A stretch of DNA of 64,000 nucleotides, taken from contig JAILNQ010000016.1 in assembly GCA_024691425.1 (NCBI GenBank), positions 1 through 64,000 of the forward strand. Reading direction: 5' to 3'. Within the stretch, counting starts at the first letter, position 1. Every line of letters begins with the position of its first letter. Under the pieces are notes generated by a model. The model searched no databases. It was not told the DNA's origin and saw only the letters and a list, made by a program, of their open reading frames with translations. The stretch comes from Lachnospiraceae bacterium. GTDB taxonomy: Bacteria; Bacillota; Clostridia; Lachnospirales; Lachnospiraceae. Of the stretch, positions 37,512-45,846 are shown piece after piece. The translations under genes and the position numbers were made by a program.

Positions 37512-38804
37512 TTAAGTCTCCTTTTTGAATCCGAGCAGGTAATCTATGAACTGCTGAGCCGTCCTTCCGGAAAGCCCGCCGTGAGAAAGTTCCCACTTGT
37601 TAGCCGCAAGCAGCAGCTCTTCTTCATCCATTGTTATCCCGTGCCTTTCAGCAAGAGTCCTGACTATATTGTCGAACTGCTTTTTATCTGGCCTTGCGAA
37701 GAAGATCGTAACGCCAAACCTGTAGGCGAGAGAAAGCTTCTCCGATACAGTATCGTTCGTGTGCAGCTCGTCATCCCGCTCCTGCTTGTCGGAATATTTC
37801 TCCCTGACGATATGCCTTCTGTTGCTCGTCGCGTAGATCAGGACGTTATCAGGCTTCTTCTCGAGCCCGCCTTCTATGACGGCCTTTAAGTATTTGTAAT
37901 CGGTCTCATATTCTTCGAACGACAGATCGTCCATGAATATGATGAAACGGTAGTTCCGGTTCTTGATCTGAGAGATCACTTCATTGATGTCGCGCAGCTG
38001 ATGCCTGTATATCTCGATCACCCGAAGCCCCTGTTCATAGTATCTGTTCAGTATTCCCTTTATGCTGCTTGATTTTCCGGTACCGGCGTCGCCGAAAAGA
38101 AGGCAGTTGTTGCACGGTCTTCCGGCAAGGAACGCTTCGGTGTTGTCGATGAGCTTCTTCTTTGCGCTCTCGTATCCGACAAGGTCTTCAAGATAAACAT
38201 GGCTTATCTTCGTTATCGGAACGATCTTTACCTCATCATCTGCATGCTCTACGCGGAAAGCCTTGTGAAGCCCGAACTTGCCGACGCCGAATTCCTTATA
38301 GAACTGCGTGACTTTTGCGGCGAAATCCTCGTCCGAACCTGAATCCGCCAGCTGATCGCGCAGCTGCATTATCCTATCTCTTATCCTCCTGTTGAACAGC
38401 TTCGACTCATCACCTGAGCCGGTAAAATCGCTGAGGATGCGGGCGTTTTCCGTGCCGCACAGCTTGTCGAGCTCAGAAAGATCGAGCGAGAACATCTCAC
38501 GGAAAATGGAAAAATCATGCAGCGCTACAGAATTGATGCTGCCTTTTACTTCTCCCTTTATCTCGCATGAAGTGGAATAAGCGTTTTCGTTGTTTGCGAT
38601 CAGATAAGTCAGATATGCCTGCCAGAGATTCCCCTCATAGCCGTGGCTTACGGCAAGTTCAACAAGCGATCCCGCAAACGAGTTCATCCGGTTCTTCACA
38701 CCGGCTGAGTCCACGGTATCGCCCGACAGGATGAACGCGGCATCCTCGAGTATCTCCTCGCGTCTGAAATTTTTATATAGGATCAGTTCGTTGCTTCGCA
38801 TCAC
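37512..38804 (-). CDS. DUF815-type AAA+ ATPase
   Basis: Walker A FGDAGTGKSSSIKGIL, Walker B RFIIFMDDLSFEEYETDYKYLKAVIEGGLEKKPDNVLIYATSNRRHIVREKYSD. Confidence 0.88.
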   Translation of the reverse strand: MMRSNELILYKNFRREEILEDAAFILSGDTVDSAGVKNRMNSFAGSLVELAVSHGYEGNLWQAYLTYLIANNENAYSTSCEIKGEVKGSINSVALHDFSIFREMFSLDLSELDKLCGTENARILSDFTGSGDESKLFNRRIRDRIMQLRDQLADSGSDEDFAAKVTQFYKEFGVGKFGLHKAFRVEHADDEVKIVPITKISHVYLEDLVGYESAKKKLIDNTEAFLAGRPCNNCLLFGDAGTGKSSSIKGILNRYYEQGLRVIEIYRHQLRDINEVISQIKNRNYRFIIFMDDLSFEEYETDYKYLKAVIEGGLEKKPDNVLIYATSNRRHIVREKYSDKQERDDELHTNDTVSEKLSLAYRFGVTIFFARPDKKQFDNIVRTLAERHGITMDEEELLLAANKWELSHGGLSGRTAQQFIDYLLGFKKET

Positions 38805-39145
38805 GTATCTCCGAGAGGTTCTAATCTTATCTCCACGGGCTCTCCGGTCCAGTCGAAATCATCATCCGAAAATCCCGCCATGTCCTCCTGCATCTCGCGG
38901 CTCGCCTGCATCAGCGTGATGAAGAGCTGCGCCGCTCCGTCCGCATACTGCTTGTTAGAAACAGCGGCGAAAACCTCATCGAGCTTTTCCTCCTCGCGCT
39001 TCTCATCATAGATGGGAAGCTGTCTTTCCATCTTGTACTCACCGATCGCACGGGCTATATCCATTCTCGCCTCATACAGCTCAATGATTTTCGCATCGAT
39101 CTCATCGATCTGCGCGCGAAGTTTTTTAATGTCACCGCTCATCAT
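38801..39145 (-). CDS. Chorismate mutase domain protein
   Basis: IKKLRAQIDEIDAKIIELYEARMDIARAIGEYKMERQLPIYDEKREEEKLDEV (AroQ fold signature). Confidence 0.88.
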   Translation of the reverse strand: MMSGDIKKLRAQIDEIDAKIIELYEARMDIARAIGEYKMERQLPIYDEKREEEKLDEVFAAVSNKQYADGAAQLFITLMQASREMQEDMAGFSDDDFDWTGEPVEIRLEPLGDT

Positions 39146-39168
39146 CCGCCCTCCGTTTCTTTCTATAG

Positions 39169-39177
39169 ATTATAGCA
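39169..39177 (-). promoter_or_regulatory. Extended -10 promoter for the chorismate mutase-ppk operon
   Basis: Minus strand TGC-TATAAT. Confidence 0.55.
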
Positions 39178-39181
39178 CCAT

Positions 39182-39195
39182 AACACGTTCGTGTT
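39182..39195. promoter_or_regulatory. Perfect inverted repeat AACACG-TT-CGTGTT between divergent promoters
   Basis: Direct reading; lies between the two -10 elements in the -35 region of both directions. Confidence 0.5.
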
Positions 39196-39217
39196 CCACA
39201 CCTTTCGATAAAAACTG

Positions 39218-39226
39218 TGATATAAT
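39218..39226 (+). promoter_or_regulatory. Extended -10 promoter for the D-Ala-D-Ala dipeptidase gene
   Basis: TGA-TATAAT, 41 nt before ATG at 39267. Confidence 0.55.
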
Positions 39227-39266
39227 ATGCCCGATATTCATCATCATCAGGAGGCAGAAAACATAC

Positions 39267-39923
39267 ATGAAAACAGTTCACAGCAATGACCTTCTCGACC
39301 CTTCCGGATTCGTGGTTCTGTCGGATCACGTTCCGGACATAGTTCAGGAGATACGATATTATTCAACTTACAATTTCATAGGCGATAAGATCGACGGATA
39401 CGAGGAGCCGTGCGCGCTGCTCACGATCGAAGCCGCAAGAGCCTTAAAGGCCGTAAGCCACGAAATGATAGTAAGAGGCTGCCGTCTCAAGGTATTCGAT
39501 GCATACCGTCCGGCTTGTGCCGTCAAGCATTTCGTGCTCTGGGGAATAGAGGATACCGACATACGCATGAAACCATACTTCTATCCGAAGCTTGAAAAAC
39601 AGGATCTGTTCTCGAAGGGGTATGTTGCAAGCCGTTCAAGCCACAGCCGCGGAAGCACCGTGGACTTAACGCTTCTTGACATGCAGACCGGAAAAGAGCT
39701 CGACATGGGGAGCCCGTTCGACCTGTTCGATCCGATCTCCCATCCGGACTGCAGGGATGTTACCGACAGCCAGTACGAAAACCGGATGATGCTGCAGCAG
39801 GTCATGGTACGCAACGGCTTTTCTCCGATCGGCTGTGAATGGTGGCACTTCACGCTTACTGACGAGCCTTATCCGGATTCATATTTTGAATTCCCCGTCT
39901 CTTCAGAGTATCTGAAGCGCTAG
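39267..39923 (+). CDS. D-alanyl-D-alanine dipeptidase (VanX/DdpX family, peptidase M15)
   Basis: MKTVHSNDLLDPSGFVVLSDHVPDIVQEIRYYSTYNFIGDKIDGYEEP; SRSSHSRGSTVDLTL; FSPIGCEWWHFTL; SD CAGGAGG before 39267. Confidence 0.93.
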   Translation: MKTVHSNDLLDPSGFVVLSDHVPDIVQEIRYYSTYNFIGDKIDGYEEPCALLTIEAARALKAVSHEMIVRGCRLKVFDAYRPACAVKHFVLWGIEDTDIRMKPYFYPKLEKQDLFSKGYVASRSSHSRGSTVDLTLLDMQTGKELDMGSPFDLFDPISHPDCRDVTDSQYENRMMLQQVMVRNGFSPIGCEWWHFTLTDEPYPDSYFEFPVSSEYLKR

Positions 39924-39938
39924 CCATACGCCGGAATA

Positions 39939-39967
39939 TTGTGTTATACCAAGGAAAATGATATAAT
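39939..39967 (+). promoter_or_regulatory. Sigma-A promoter for the zinc-ribbon membrane protein gene
   Basis: TTGTGT-N17-TATAAT; SD AAGGAGG before ATG 40006. Confidence 0.7.
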
Positions 39968-40005
39968 AACTGTTAAGTGATTTTATTATTTAAGGAGGTA
40001 CTGTT

Positions 40006-40452
40006 ATGGCTTTTTGTTCAAACTGCGGCAGAGAAATCCCTGAAGGCGCAACCGCATGCCCTTCATGCGGAGCATCAATCGTAACCGAGGTCGCAACCGT
40101 TGAAACCAACTGGGATCATACAGAGGATTTTGATGCTCAGGATATTTCCGATAACAAAGTGTATGCGCTTTCAGCATATGTTTTCTCTTTCCTCGGCATA
40201 ATCCTCTGCCACATTCTTGCTAAGGAATCGCCTTATGCGCAGTTCCATGCACGTGAAGCTCTTAAGCTCGATCTCGTGACCGTTGTCGTTTACATTCTTT
40301 CGGTCTTCTTCTGCTGGACATGCATAGCTCCGGTAGCAGGTGCGGTCGTTATCCTCATACTTGCTGTAGTAAGAGTCATCTGCTTCATTCAGGTGTGCAA
40401 GGGACAGGCAAAGGAGCCTTGGCTCATCCGCTCTATCGCATTTCTTAAGTAA
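40006..40452 (+). CDS. Zinc-ribbon membrane protein (DUF4870-like)
   Basis: FCSNCGREIPEGATACPSCGAS zinc ribbon followed by three hydrophobic segments. Confidence 0.82.
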   Translation: MAFCSNCGREIPEGATACPSCGASIVTEVATVETNWDHTEDFDAQDISDNKVYALSAYVFSFLGIILCHILAKESPYAQFHAREALKLDLVTVVVYILSVFFCWTCIAPVAGAVVILILAVVRVICFIQVCKGQAKEPWLIRSIAFLK

Positions 40453-40471
40453 AAATGTCTGACGGATTTTC

Positions 40472-40498
40472 GCACCCGCCAGGAGGCGGGTGCTTTTC
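40472..40498 (+). terminator. Rho-independent terminator
   Basis: GCACCCGCC-agga-GGCGGGTGCTTTTCT. Confidence 0.85.
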
Positions 40499-40519
40499 TG
40501 TCTGAAAACTGTATAAGTA

Positions 40520-40528
40520 TGGTATAAT
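40520..40528 (+). promoter_or_regulatory. Extended -10 promoter for the MurD-like gene
   Basis: TGG-TATAAT 6 nt before ATG at 40535. Confidence 0.6.
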
Positions 40529-40534
40529 AGCTTT

Positions 40535-41719
40535 ATGAACACGTACGATAAGTTCAACGACAAGAGAATACTCATCTGGGGATACGGGCGCGAGGGCAAG
40601 TCCACGGAGCATTTCCTGAAAAGGTTCTGCCATCCGGCTCTCGTCGATATTTTCGAAGGAAAGCGCGAAGACATCGACGAGAACAGATACGACTTCATAG
40701 TCAAAAGTCCCGGCATCATCATGGATGACGATGACAGCCGGTACACCTCGCAGACGCAGATATTCCTTGAGAACTTCCGCAATCAGACGATCGGGATAAC
40801 CGGCACGAAAGGCAAGAGCACCACGAGTGCACTGCTTCACCATGCACTCGCCGCCGCCGGAAAAAAGGCAGTTCTGCTCGGCAATATCGGTGAACCCTGT
40901 CTTGATTACTTCGGCGAGATCGATGATGATACTGCCGTCGTTTTCGAGATGTCCTGCCATCAGCTCGCGCACGTTACTGTTTCACCCCATATAGCGGTTT
41001 TCTTAAACCTCTATGAGGAGCATCTCGATTATTACAAAACGTTCGAAAGGTATTTTGCCGCAAAGGCGAACATAACGAAATACCAGACGGATAAAGACTT
41101 CCTTTTTGTCGGCGGGAATGTCCCGAGGCTTTCTACCGAAGCGAAAACCGCGAGGATCGATTTTAACGCAGTGCCCGATTACAGAATGAAGATAATCGGA
41201 CATCACAACAGCTACAATGCGCATTTCGTTTACAGGATCGTAACGGAGCTGTTTTCTATCGATGATATCGCGGCAAGAAGAGCCATCTCAGATTTCTCGG
41301 GCCTTACGCACCGGCTTCAGCTTGCGGGAAGCCGCAATGGTATCGATTTTTATGACGATTCCATTTCCACGATACCGACGGCTACGATAGAGGCGCTGTC
41401 TGCAGTTCCTAACGCGAAGACAGTCCTTATCGGCGGAATGGACAGAGGCATCAGCTATGATGTTCTGATAGATTTTGTCAATTCACACAGCAACTACAAC
41501 TACATTTTCTCATACGATTCCGGAAAAAGGATATATGAAAAAATAAACAGAACGGACAACTGCTATTATGCGGATGATCTTGAAGCAGCCGTTAAGCTTG
41601 CAATAGAGATCACTCCTGAAGGCTTTGCCGTCATCTTATCTCCCGCTTCGGCAAGCTACGGCTATTTCAAGAACTTTGAAGAGCGCGGTGAAGTGTTCTG
41701 CCGTCTGTGCGGTCTGTGA
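40535..41719 (+). CDS. MurD-like Mur ligase family protein
   Basis: RILIWGYGREGKST; P-loop IGITGTKGKSTTSALLHHAL; VFEMSCHQLAHV; FSGLTHRLQLAGSRNGIDFYDDSISTIPTATIEALSAVPNAKTVLIGGMDRGISYDVL. Confidence 0.92.
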   Translation: MNTYDKFNDKRILIWGYGREGKSTEHFLKRFCHPALVDIFEGKREDIDENRYDFIVKSPGIIMDDDDSRYTSQTQIFLENFRNQTIGITGTKGKSTTSALLHHALAAAGKKAVLLGNIGEPCLDYFGEIDDDTAVVFEMSCHQLAHVTVSPHIAVFLNLYEEHLDYYKTFERYFAAKANITKYQTDKDFLFVGGNVPRLSTEAKTARIDFNAVPDYRMKIIGHHNSYNAHFVYRIVTELFSIDDIAARRAISDFSGLTHRLQLAGSRNGIDFYDDSISTIPTATIEALSAVPNAKTVLIGGMDRGISYDVLIDFVNSHSNYNYIFSYDSGKRIYEKINRTDNCYYADDLEAAVKLAIEITPEGFAVILSPASASYGYFKNFEERGEVFCRLCGL

Positions 41720-41777
41720 TCCGGCATGTTCTGACGCACCCGGAAAATACCTTGATTCAGATCAGCAGGAAAGAAGA

Positions 41778-42944
41778 ATGAAGAAAGAAACGGTTCTGAC
41801 ATTTACCGGCGACATCGGTTTCGACGGATATATGAAGGACAGATGGAAGGATAATGACCTCGTAAGCAGTAAAGTGCGCTCATTTCTCGCGGACAGCACG
41901 CACGTTATCGCGAACATCGAAGGTCCTCTGTACGACGGGAGCCTTAAGGCGCGCGACAATTCCGTTGCTGCTCTCATGCATAGCATAGACCCGGACGCGT
42001 GCGATTTTCTCTCCGGTATTTCCGACATATGGAACATCTGCAACAATCATATAATGGATGCAGGACCTGAAGGGATAGAAAGCACTATAGATATTGCATC
42101 CGCTTGCGGTGCCTTAACGCTCGGCGCAGGGATGAACATCGAAGAGGCTTCTTCTCCTGTCATCATTGACGGTGACGTCTCCGTCGGAATGATCGGAGTA
42201 GGATACCAGCGTGCGTGCAGGAAAGCAGATGATGATGCTGCAGGGTGCTTTTCATGGAGCGACCTTGACAGGATCCGCGAAAGAATAAAGCTCATCAAAA
42301 AAGAATGCAGGTACTGCATAGTCGTCGCGCATGCAGGCGAAGAGTTCACCGCTCTTCCGTCCCCGTACACACGCGAGCGCTACCTGTCATATCTTGACAT
42401 GGGCGCCGACATCGTCGTTGCCCATCATCCTCACGTCGTGAACAATTATGAGCTCATCGGCGATAAAGCGATCTTCTATTCAATAGGGAATTTCATATTT
42501 GATACCAACTATCAGAGAAGCCAGATGTACACCGAGTACGGCGTTCTCTTAAAGTTGCGCCTCGGACAGGATTCGTTCTCGTTCGAGCCGATGGGGATAA
42601 AAGTCGACAGGACGAGCGAGAGGATATGCGAGTGCGGTCTTCCGGATATATTTGCGGATGTTCCTGCAGAAGAATATGAGAAGCTCAAAGGGCTTGCGGC
42701 CGCAGTATTTATCGAGAACACGAAACGGCAGCTGCGCTATATGCGTCCTGATGAGTTCAAAAACGCCACCGAGGATGATTTTTGCCGTAATTTCTATGAG
42801 CCTCTTCGGAGCGGGCGCGTTCCCGGCGAGACGCTCGATATGCAGATAATATATCCGCTCTCCCTCACCGCGAAAGATCTCGCGTGGAAGAAGAGCGGAC
42901 TTAAGAAAGTTCTCAGCTATATGCTATCGCAGACTGACATCTGA
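41778..42944 (+). CDS. CapA-family protein (poly-gamma-glutamate capsule synthesis-like)
   Basis: MKKETVLTFTGDIGFDG; VIANIEGPLYDG; WNICNNHIMDAGPEGIEST; VVAHAGEEFTALPSPYTRERYLSYLDMGADIVVAHHPHVVNNYELIGDKAIFYSIGNFIF. Confidence 0.92.
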   Translation: MKKETVLTFTGDIGFDGYMKDRWKDNDLVSSKVRSFLADSTHVIANIEGPLYDGSLKARDNSVAALMHSIDPDACDFLSGISDIWNICNNHIMDAGPEGIESTIDIASACGALTLGAGMNIEEASSPVIIDGDVSVGMIGVGYQRACRKADDDAAGCFSWSDLDRIRERIKLIKKECRYCIVVAHAGEEFTALPSPYTRERYLSYLDMGADIVVAHHPHVVNNYELIGDKAIFYSIGNFIFDTNYQRSQMYTEYGVLLKLRLGQDSFSFEPMGIKVDRTSERICECGLPDIFADVPAEEYEKLKGLAAAVFIENTKRQLRYMRPDEFKNATEDDFCRNFYEPLRSGRVPGETLDMQIIYPLSLTAKDLAWKKSGLKKVLSYMLSQTDI

Positions 42945-42953
42945 TGTGAGCAA

Positions 42954-44327
42954 TTACATGGGAGGAAGGTTTGCAATGCTCTTCTTAAGATCTTCATCTG
43001 TCGGGATATAGTCTGTCATTTCACCGTCATTGTATTTCTGATAAGCAACAAGATCGAAGTAACCGGTTCCGGTAAGTCCGAAGACGATCGTCTTCTCCTC
43101 GCCAGTCTCCTTGCACTTAAGTGCTTCATCCATCGCAACCTTTATAGCGTGGCTGCTCTCAGGCGCAGGAAGTATTCCTTCAGTTCTCGCGAACTTCGTT
43201 GCGGCCTCGAACACGCTCGTCTGCTCTACAGATACAGCTTCCATGTATCCGTCGGCGTACAGCTGCGAAAGGATAGGGCTCATGCCGTGATACCTAAGGC
43301 CGCCCGCATGGTTCGCCGAAGGGATGAAATCGCTTCCGAGAGTATACATCTTCGCAAGAGGACATACCATTCCGGTGTCGCAGAAATCGTATGCGTAAAC
43401 GCCTCTCGTGAAGCTCGGGCAGCTTGCGGGTTCAACTGCGATGATGCGGTAATCCTTCTCGCCGCGAAGCTTCTCGCCCATGAACGGGGCGATGAGACCG
43501 CCGAGGTTTGAACCGCCGCCTGCACAGCCTATGATCATGTCGGGAACTATTCCGTATTTATCAAGAGCGGCCTTCGTCTCAAGACCTATGATGCTCTGGT
43601 GTAAAAGCACCTGGTTCAGCACGCTTCCGAGAACGTATCTGTAACCTTCGTTCGTCGTTGCGACTTCAACTGCCTCTGAGATCGCGCATCCGAGGCTTCC
43701 GGTCGTACCGGGATGCTCAGCGTTGATCTTCTTTCCGATCTGCGTTTCCATTGAAGGCGAAGGTGTTACGCTTGCGCCGTATGTTCTCATGACTTCACGT
43801 CTGAAAGGCTTCTGCTCATATGATACCTTTACCATGAACACCTTGAGGTCAAGGCCGAGGTATGCGCACGCCATTGAAAGCGCCGTTCCCCACTGTCCTG
43901 CTCCGGTCTCGGTAGTAAGTCCTTTAAGGCCCTGTTCCTTTGCGTAGTATGCCTGAGCTATGGCTGAATTGAGCTTATGGCTTCCGCTCGTGTTGTTACC
44001 CTCGAACTTGTAGTAGATCTTAGCGGGAGTGCCGAGAGCTTCTTCAAGGCAGTACGCACGTACGAGCGGTGAAGGACGGTACATCTTGTAGAAATCGAGT
44101 ATCTTCTGGGGGATATCGAAATAAGCCGTGTCATTGTCAAGCTCCTGCTTGATAAGCTCATCACAGAATACAGGACGCAGGTCATCAAAACCCATCGGCT
44201 CCTTCGTGCCCGGATTGATGAGCGGTGCGGGCTTGTTCTTCATGTCGGATCTGACATTGTACCACCTGGTCGGCATCTCGTTCTCGTTAAGGTAGATCTT
44301 GTACGGGATTTTCTTTTCTTCACTCAT
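42954..44327 (-). CDS. TrpB-like pyridoxal-phosphate-dependent enzyme (tryptophan synthase beta chain-like)
   Basis: RPSPLVRAYCLEEALGTPAKIYYKFEGNNTSGSHKLNSAIAQAYYAKEQG; GAGQWGTALSMACAYLGL; GCAGGGSNLGGL; SD AAAGGA before 44327. Confidence 0.94.
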   Translation of the reverse strand: MSEEKKIPYKIYLNENEMPTRWYNVRSDMKNKPAPLINPGTKEPMGFDDLRPVFCDELIKQELDNDTAYFDIPQKILDFYKMYRPSPLVRAYCLEEALGTPAKIYYKFEGNNTSGSHKLNSAIAQAYYAKEQGLKGLTTETGAGQWGTALSMACAYLGLDLKVFMVKVSYEQKPFRREVMRTYGASVTPSPSMETQIGKKINAEHPGTTGSLGCAISEAVEVATTNEGYRYVLGSVLNQVLLHQSIIGLETKAALDKYGIVPDMIIGCAGGGSNLGGLIAPFMGEKLRGEKDYRIIAVEPASCPSFTRGVYAYDFCDTGMVCPLAKMYTLGSDFIPSANHAGGLRYHGMSPILSQLYADGYMEAVSVEQTSVFEAATKFARTEGILPAPESSHAIKVAMDEALKCKETGEEKTIVFGLTGTGYFDLVAYQKYNDGEMTDYIPTDEDLKKSIANLPPM

Positions 44328-44410
44328 GATTTTTTCCTTTCTGCCTATCGGCAATCTGCTTAGTTTCCCGCGAAATATCGCGGCGCTATGAGTTACAGCT
44401 GAGACAGAAA

Positions 44411-44447
44411 TAAAAAAAACCTGTCCCTGCTTTTATGCTGGGACAGG
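44411..44447 (-). terminator. T-box intrinsic terminator
   Basis: Minus strand CCTGTCCC-agcataaaagca-GGGACAGGTTTTTTTTA. Confidence 0.9.
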
Positions 44448-44690
44448 ATGAAAAATCATTTCCTGCGGTGCCACCCGGCTTGGTACTTTCGTACCCACTC
44501 ATGCGTACTATCATACGCTGATCTTTGTTAACGGAGGACCAATCTCCGGCTCGCATACTGTAATTTCAGCTCGCCCTCAGGAGTCCATTCGCTTCCGGTC
44601 TCATTACCGCCATCTCACCGCCGGCGGCTCTCTCAGGTCTTACGACTGTTAATGAGGTTGTCGGAAGTTACTCACTCTCCTTCAACAGTT
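44411..44690 (-). ncRNA. T-box leader RNA, tryptophan-type, upstream of the trpB-like gene
   Basis: T-box sequence GGGTGGCACCGCAGG (44462-44476), specifier-loop context GAATGGACTC with TGG codon at 44585-44587, overlapping antiterminator/terminator. Confidence 0.88.
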
Positions 44691-44697
44691 TAATACA

Positions 44698-44726
44698 TTA
44701 TTACACTAAAGTTTTTCGTATGTCAA
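44698..44726 (-). promoter_or_regulatory. Sigma-A promoter for the T-box/trpB-like transcript
   Basis: Minus strand TTGACA-N17-TAATAA. Confidence 0.8.
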
Positions 44727-44745
44727 CAGCTTTTTTTCTTTTTGC

Positions 44746-45846
44746 TCATTTACGCTCCTGATATATGTCGATGATGTTGAATTCGGATCTGCAGCCCGTC
44801 TTAAACTTCACGGCCCAGTCTGAAATGCCGTCAGTCACTATGAAAACCGTTCCGTTACGCACTTCCATGCCGCGCACTCTGTCATTCGATGAGACGAGCG
44901 GCTGTATGTACTCAAGCGGGAAAAGCTGGCCTCCGTGGGTATGGCCGGAAAGCACGAGATCGACATCGGCTGCGGCTTCCGCATCATAATCCGTGGGCTG
45001 ATGGTCGAGCACGATATCGTATTTATCTTTATCAAGGTCTGCGACAAGTTCAGAGATATCAAGCCTGTCCGAACCCATATAGCCGCTGTCGCGCCTTCCG
45101 GTGATGTAGAACCTGCCATCGACCAGCACGCTCTCATCTTCGAGAACAGTAACGCCGTTCTTTGTAAGCTCCGCTATAAGGTCGTCGCCGTCATATCCTC
45201 TTGCGCTTTTGCTGTATCCCCTGTCATGATTTCCGAAGCAGAAAAATACTCCGTACTTTGACTTAAAATTACCGAGCGCGGCACATGCATCGATCATGTC
45301 GGCCTTTGACGTCGAATCATCGACGAAGTCGCCGGTTATAACAAGAACATCCGGCTCAGCTTCCTCTATCCTGTCTAATCTCTTTCCGAATCCTTTGCCC
45401 GAAAATCCGCACCCGATGTGCGAATCAGCGATGTGCGCCACCCGTACGTGCCCTATCTGCTTGTCGGTTCCAAGATCATAATCAGTCTCCCACAGGCCGT
45501 GCATGAGCCACCAGCCTATGATAAGATAGATGACGCCAAAAGAGAGTGCGGCAATATCCGCATAACGCCCATTGAATTCCTTCTTGGAAATCCTGCGATA
45601 AATAAACGCTAGAAGATCAGTGATGAGCATGAAGACTGCTAAATGGATCACTATGACGATCGCATTGGTTACATCAAAAATAACAATGAGCGCCACAACC
45701 GCAGCCAAAGCTCCCGCAACGCTCATTATTCTCTCAGCCGTCTTCCCCGCTTTCGCGAAGATCCCGCTTTTCCTTATTTTGCCTGCCATGTATAAAAGCG
45801 CTGCAATCCCTGCAAGTATTGCAGCTGCGAAAATTATAAGCCACAT
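44746..45846 (-). CDS. Membrane-associated metallophosphoesterase
   Basis: HIADSHIGCGFSGKGFGKRLDRIEEAEPDVLVITGDFVDD; FGNHDRGY; DLVLSGHTHGGQLFP; N-terminal TM helices. Confidence 0.92.
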   Translation of the reverse strand: MWLIIFAAAILAGIAALLYMAGKIRKSGIFAKAGKTAERIMSVAGALAAVVALIVIFDVTNAIVIVIHLAVFMLITDLLAFIYRRISKKEFNGRYADIAALSFGVIYLIIGWWLMHGLWETDYDLGTDKQIGHVRVAHIADSHIGCGFSGKGFGKRLDRIEEAEPDVLVITGDFVDDSTSKADMIDACAALGNFKSKYGVFFCFGNHDRGYSKSARGYDGDDLIAELTKNGVTVLEDESVLVDGRFYITGRRDSGYMGSDRLDISELVADLDKDKYDIVLDHQPTDYDAEAAADVDLVLSGHTHGGQLFPLEYIQPLVSSNDRVRGMEVRNGTVFIVTDGISDWAVKFKTGCRSEFNIIDIYQERK

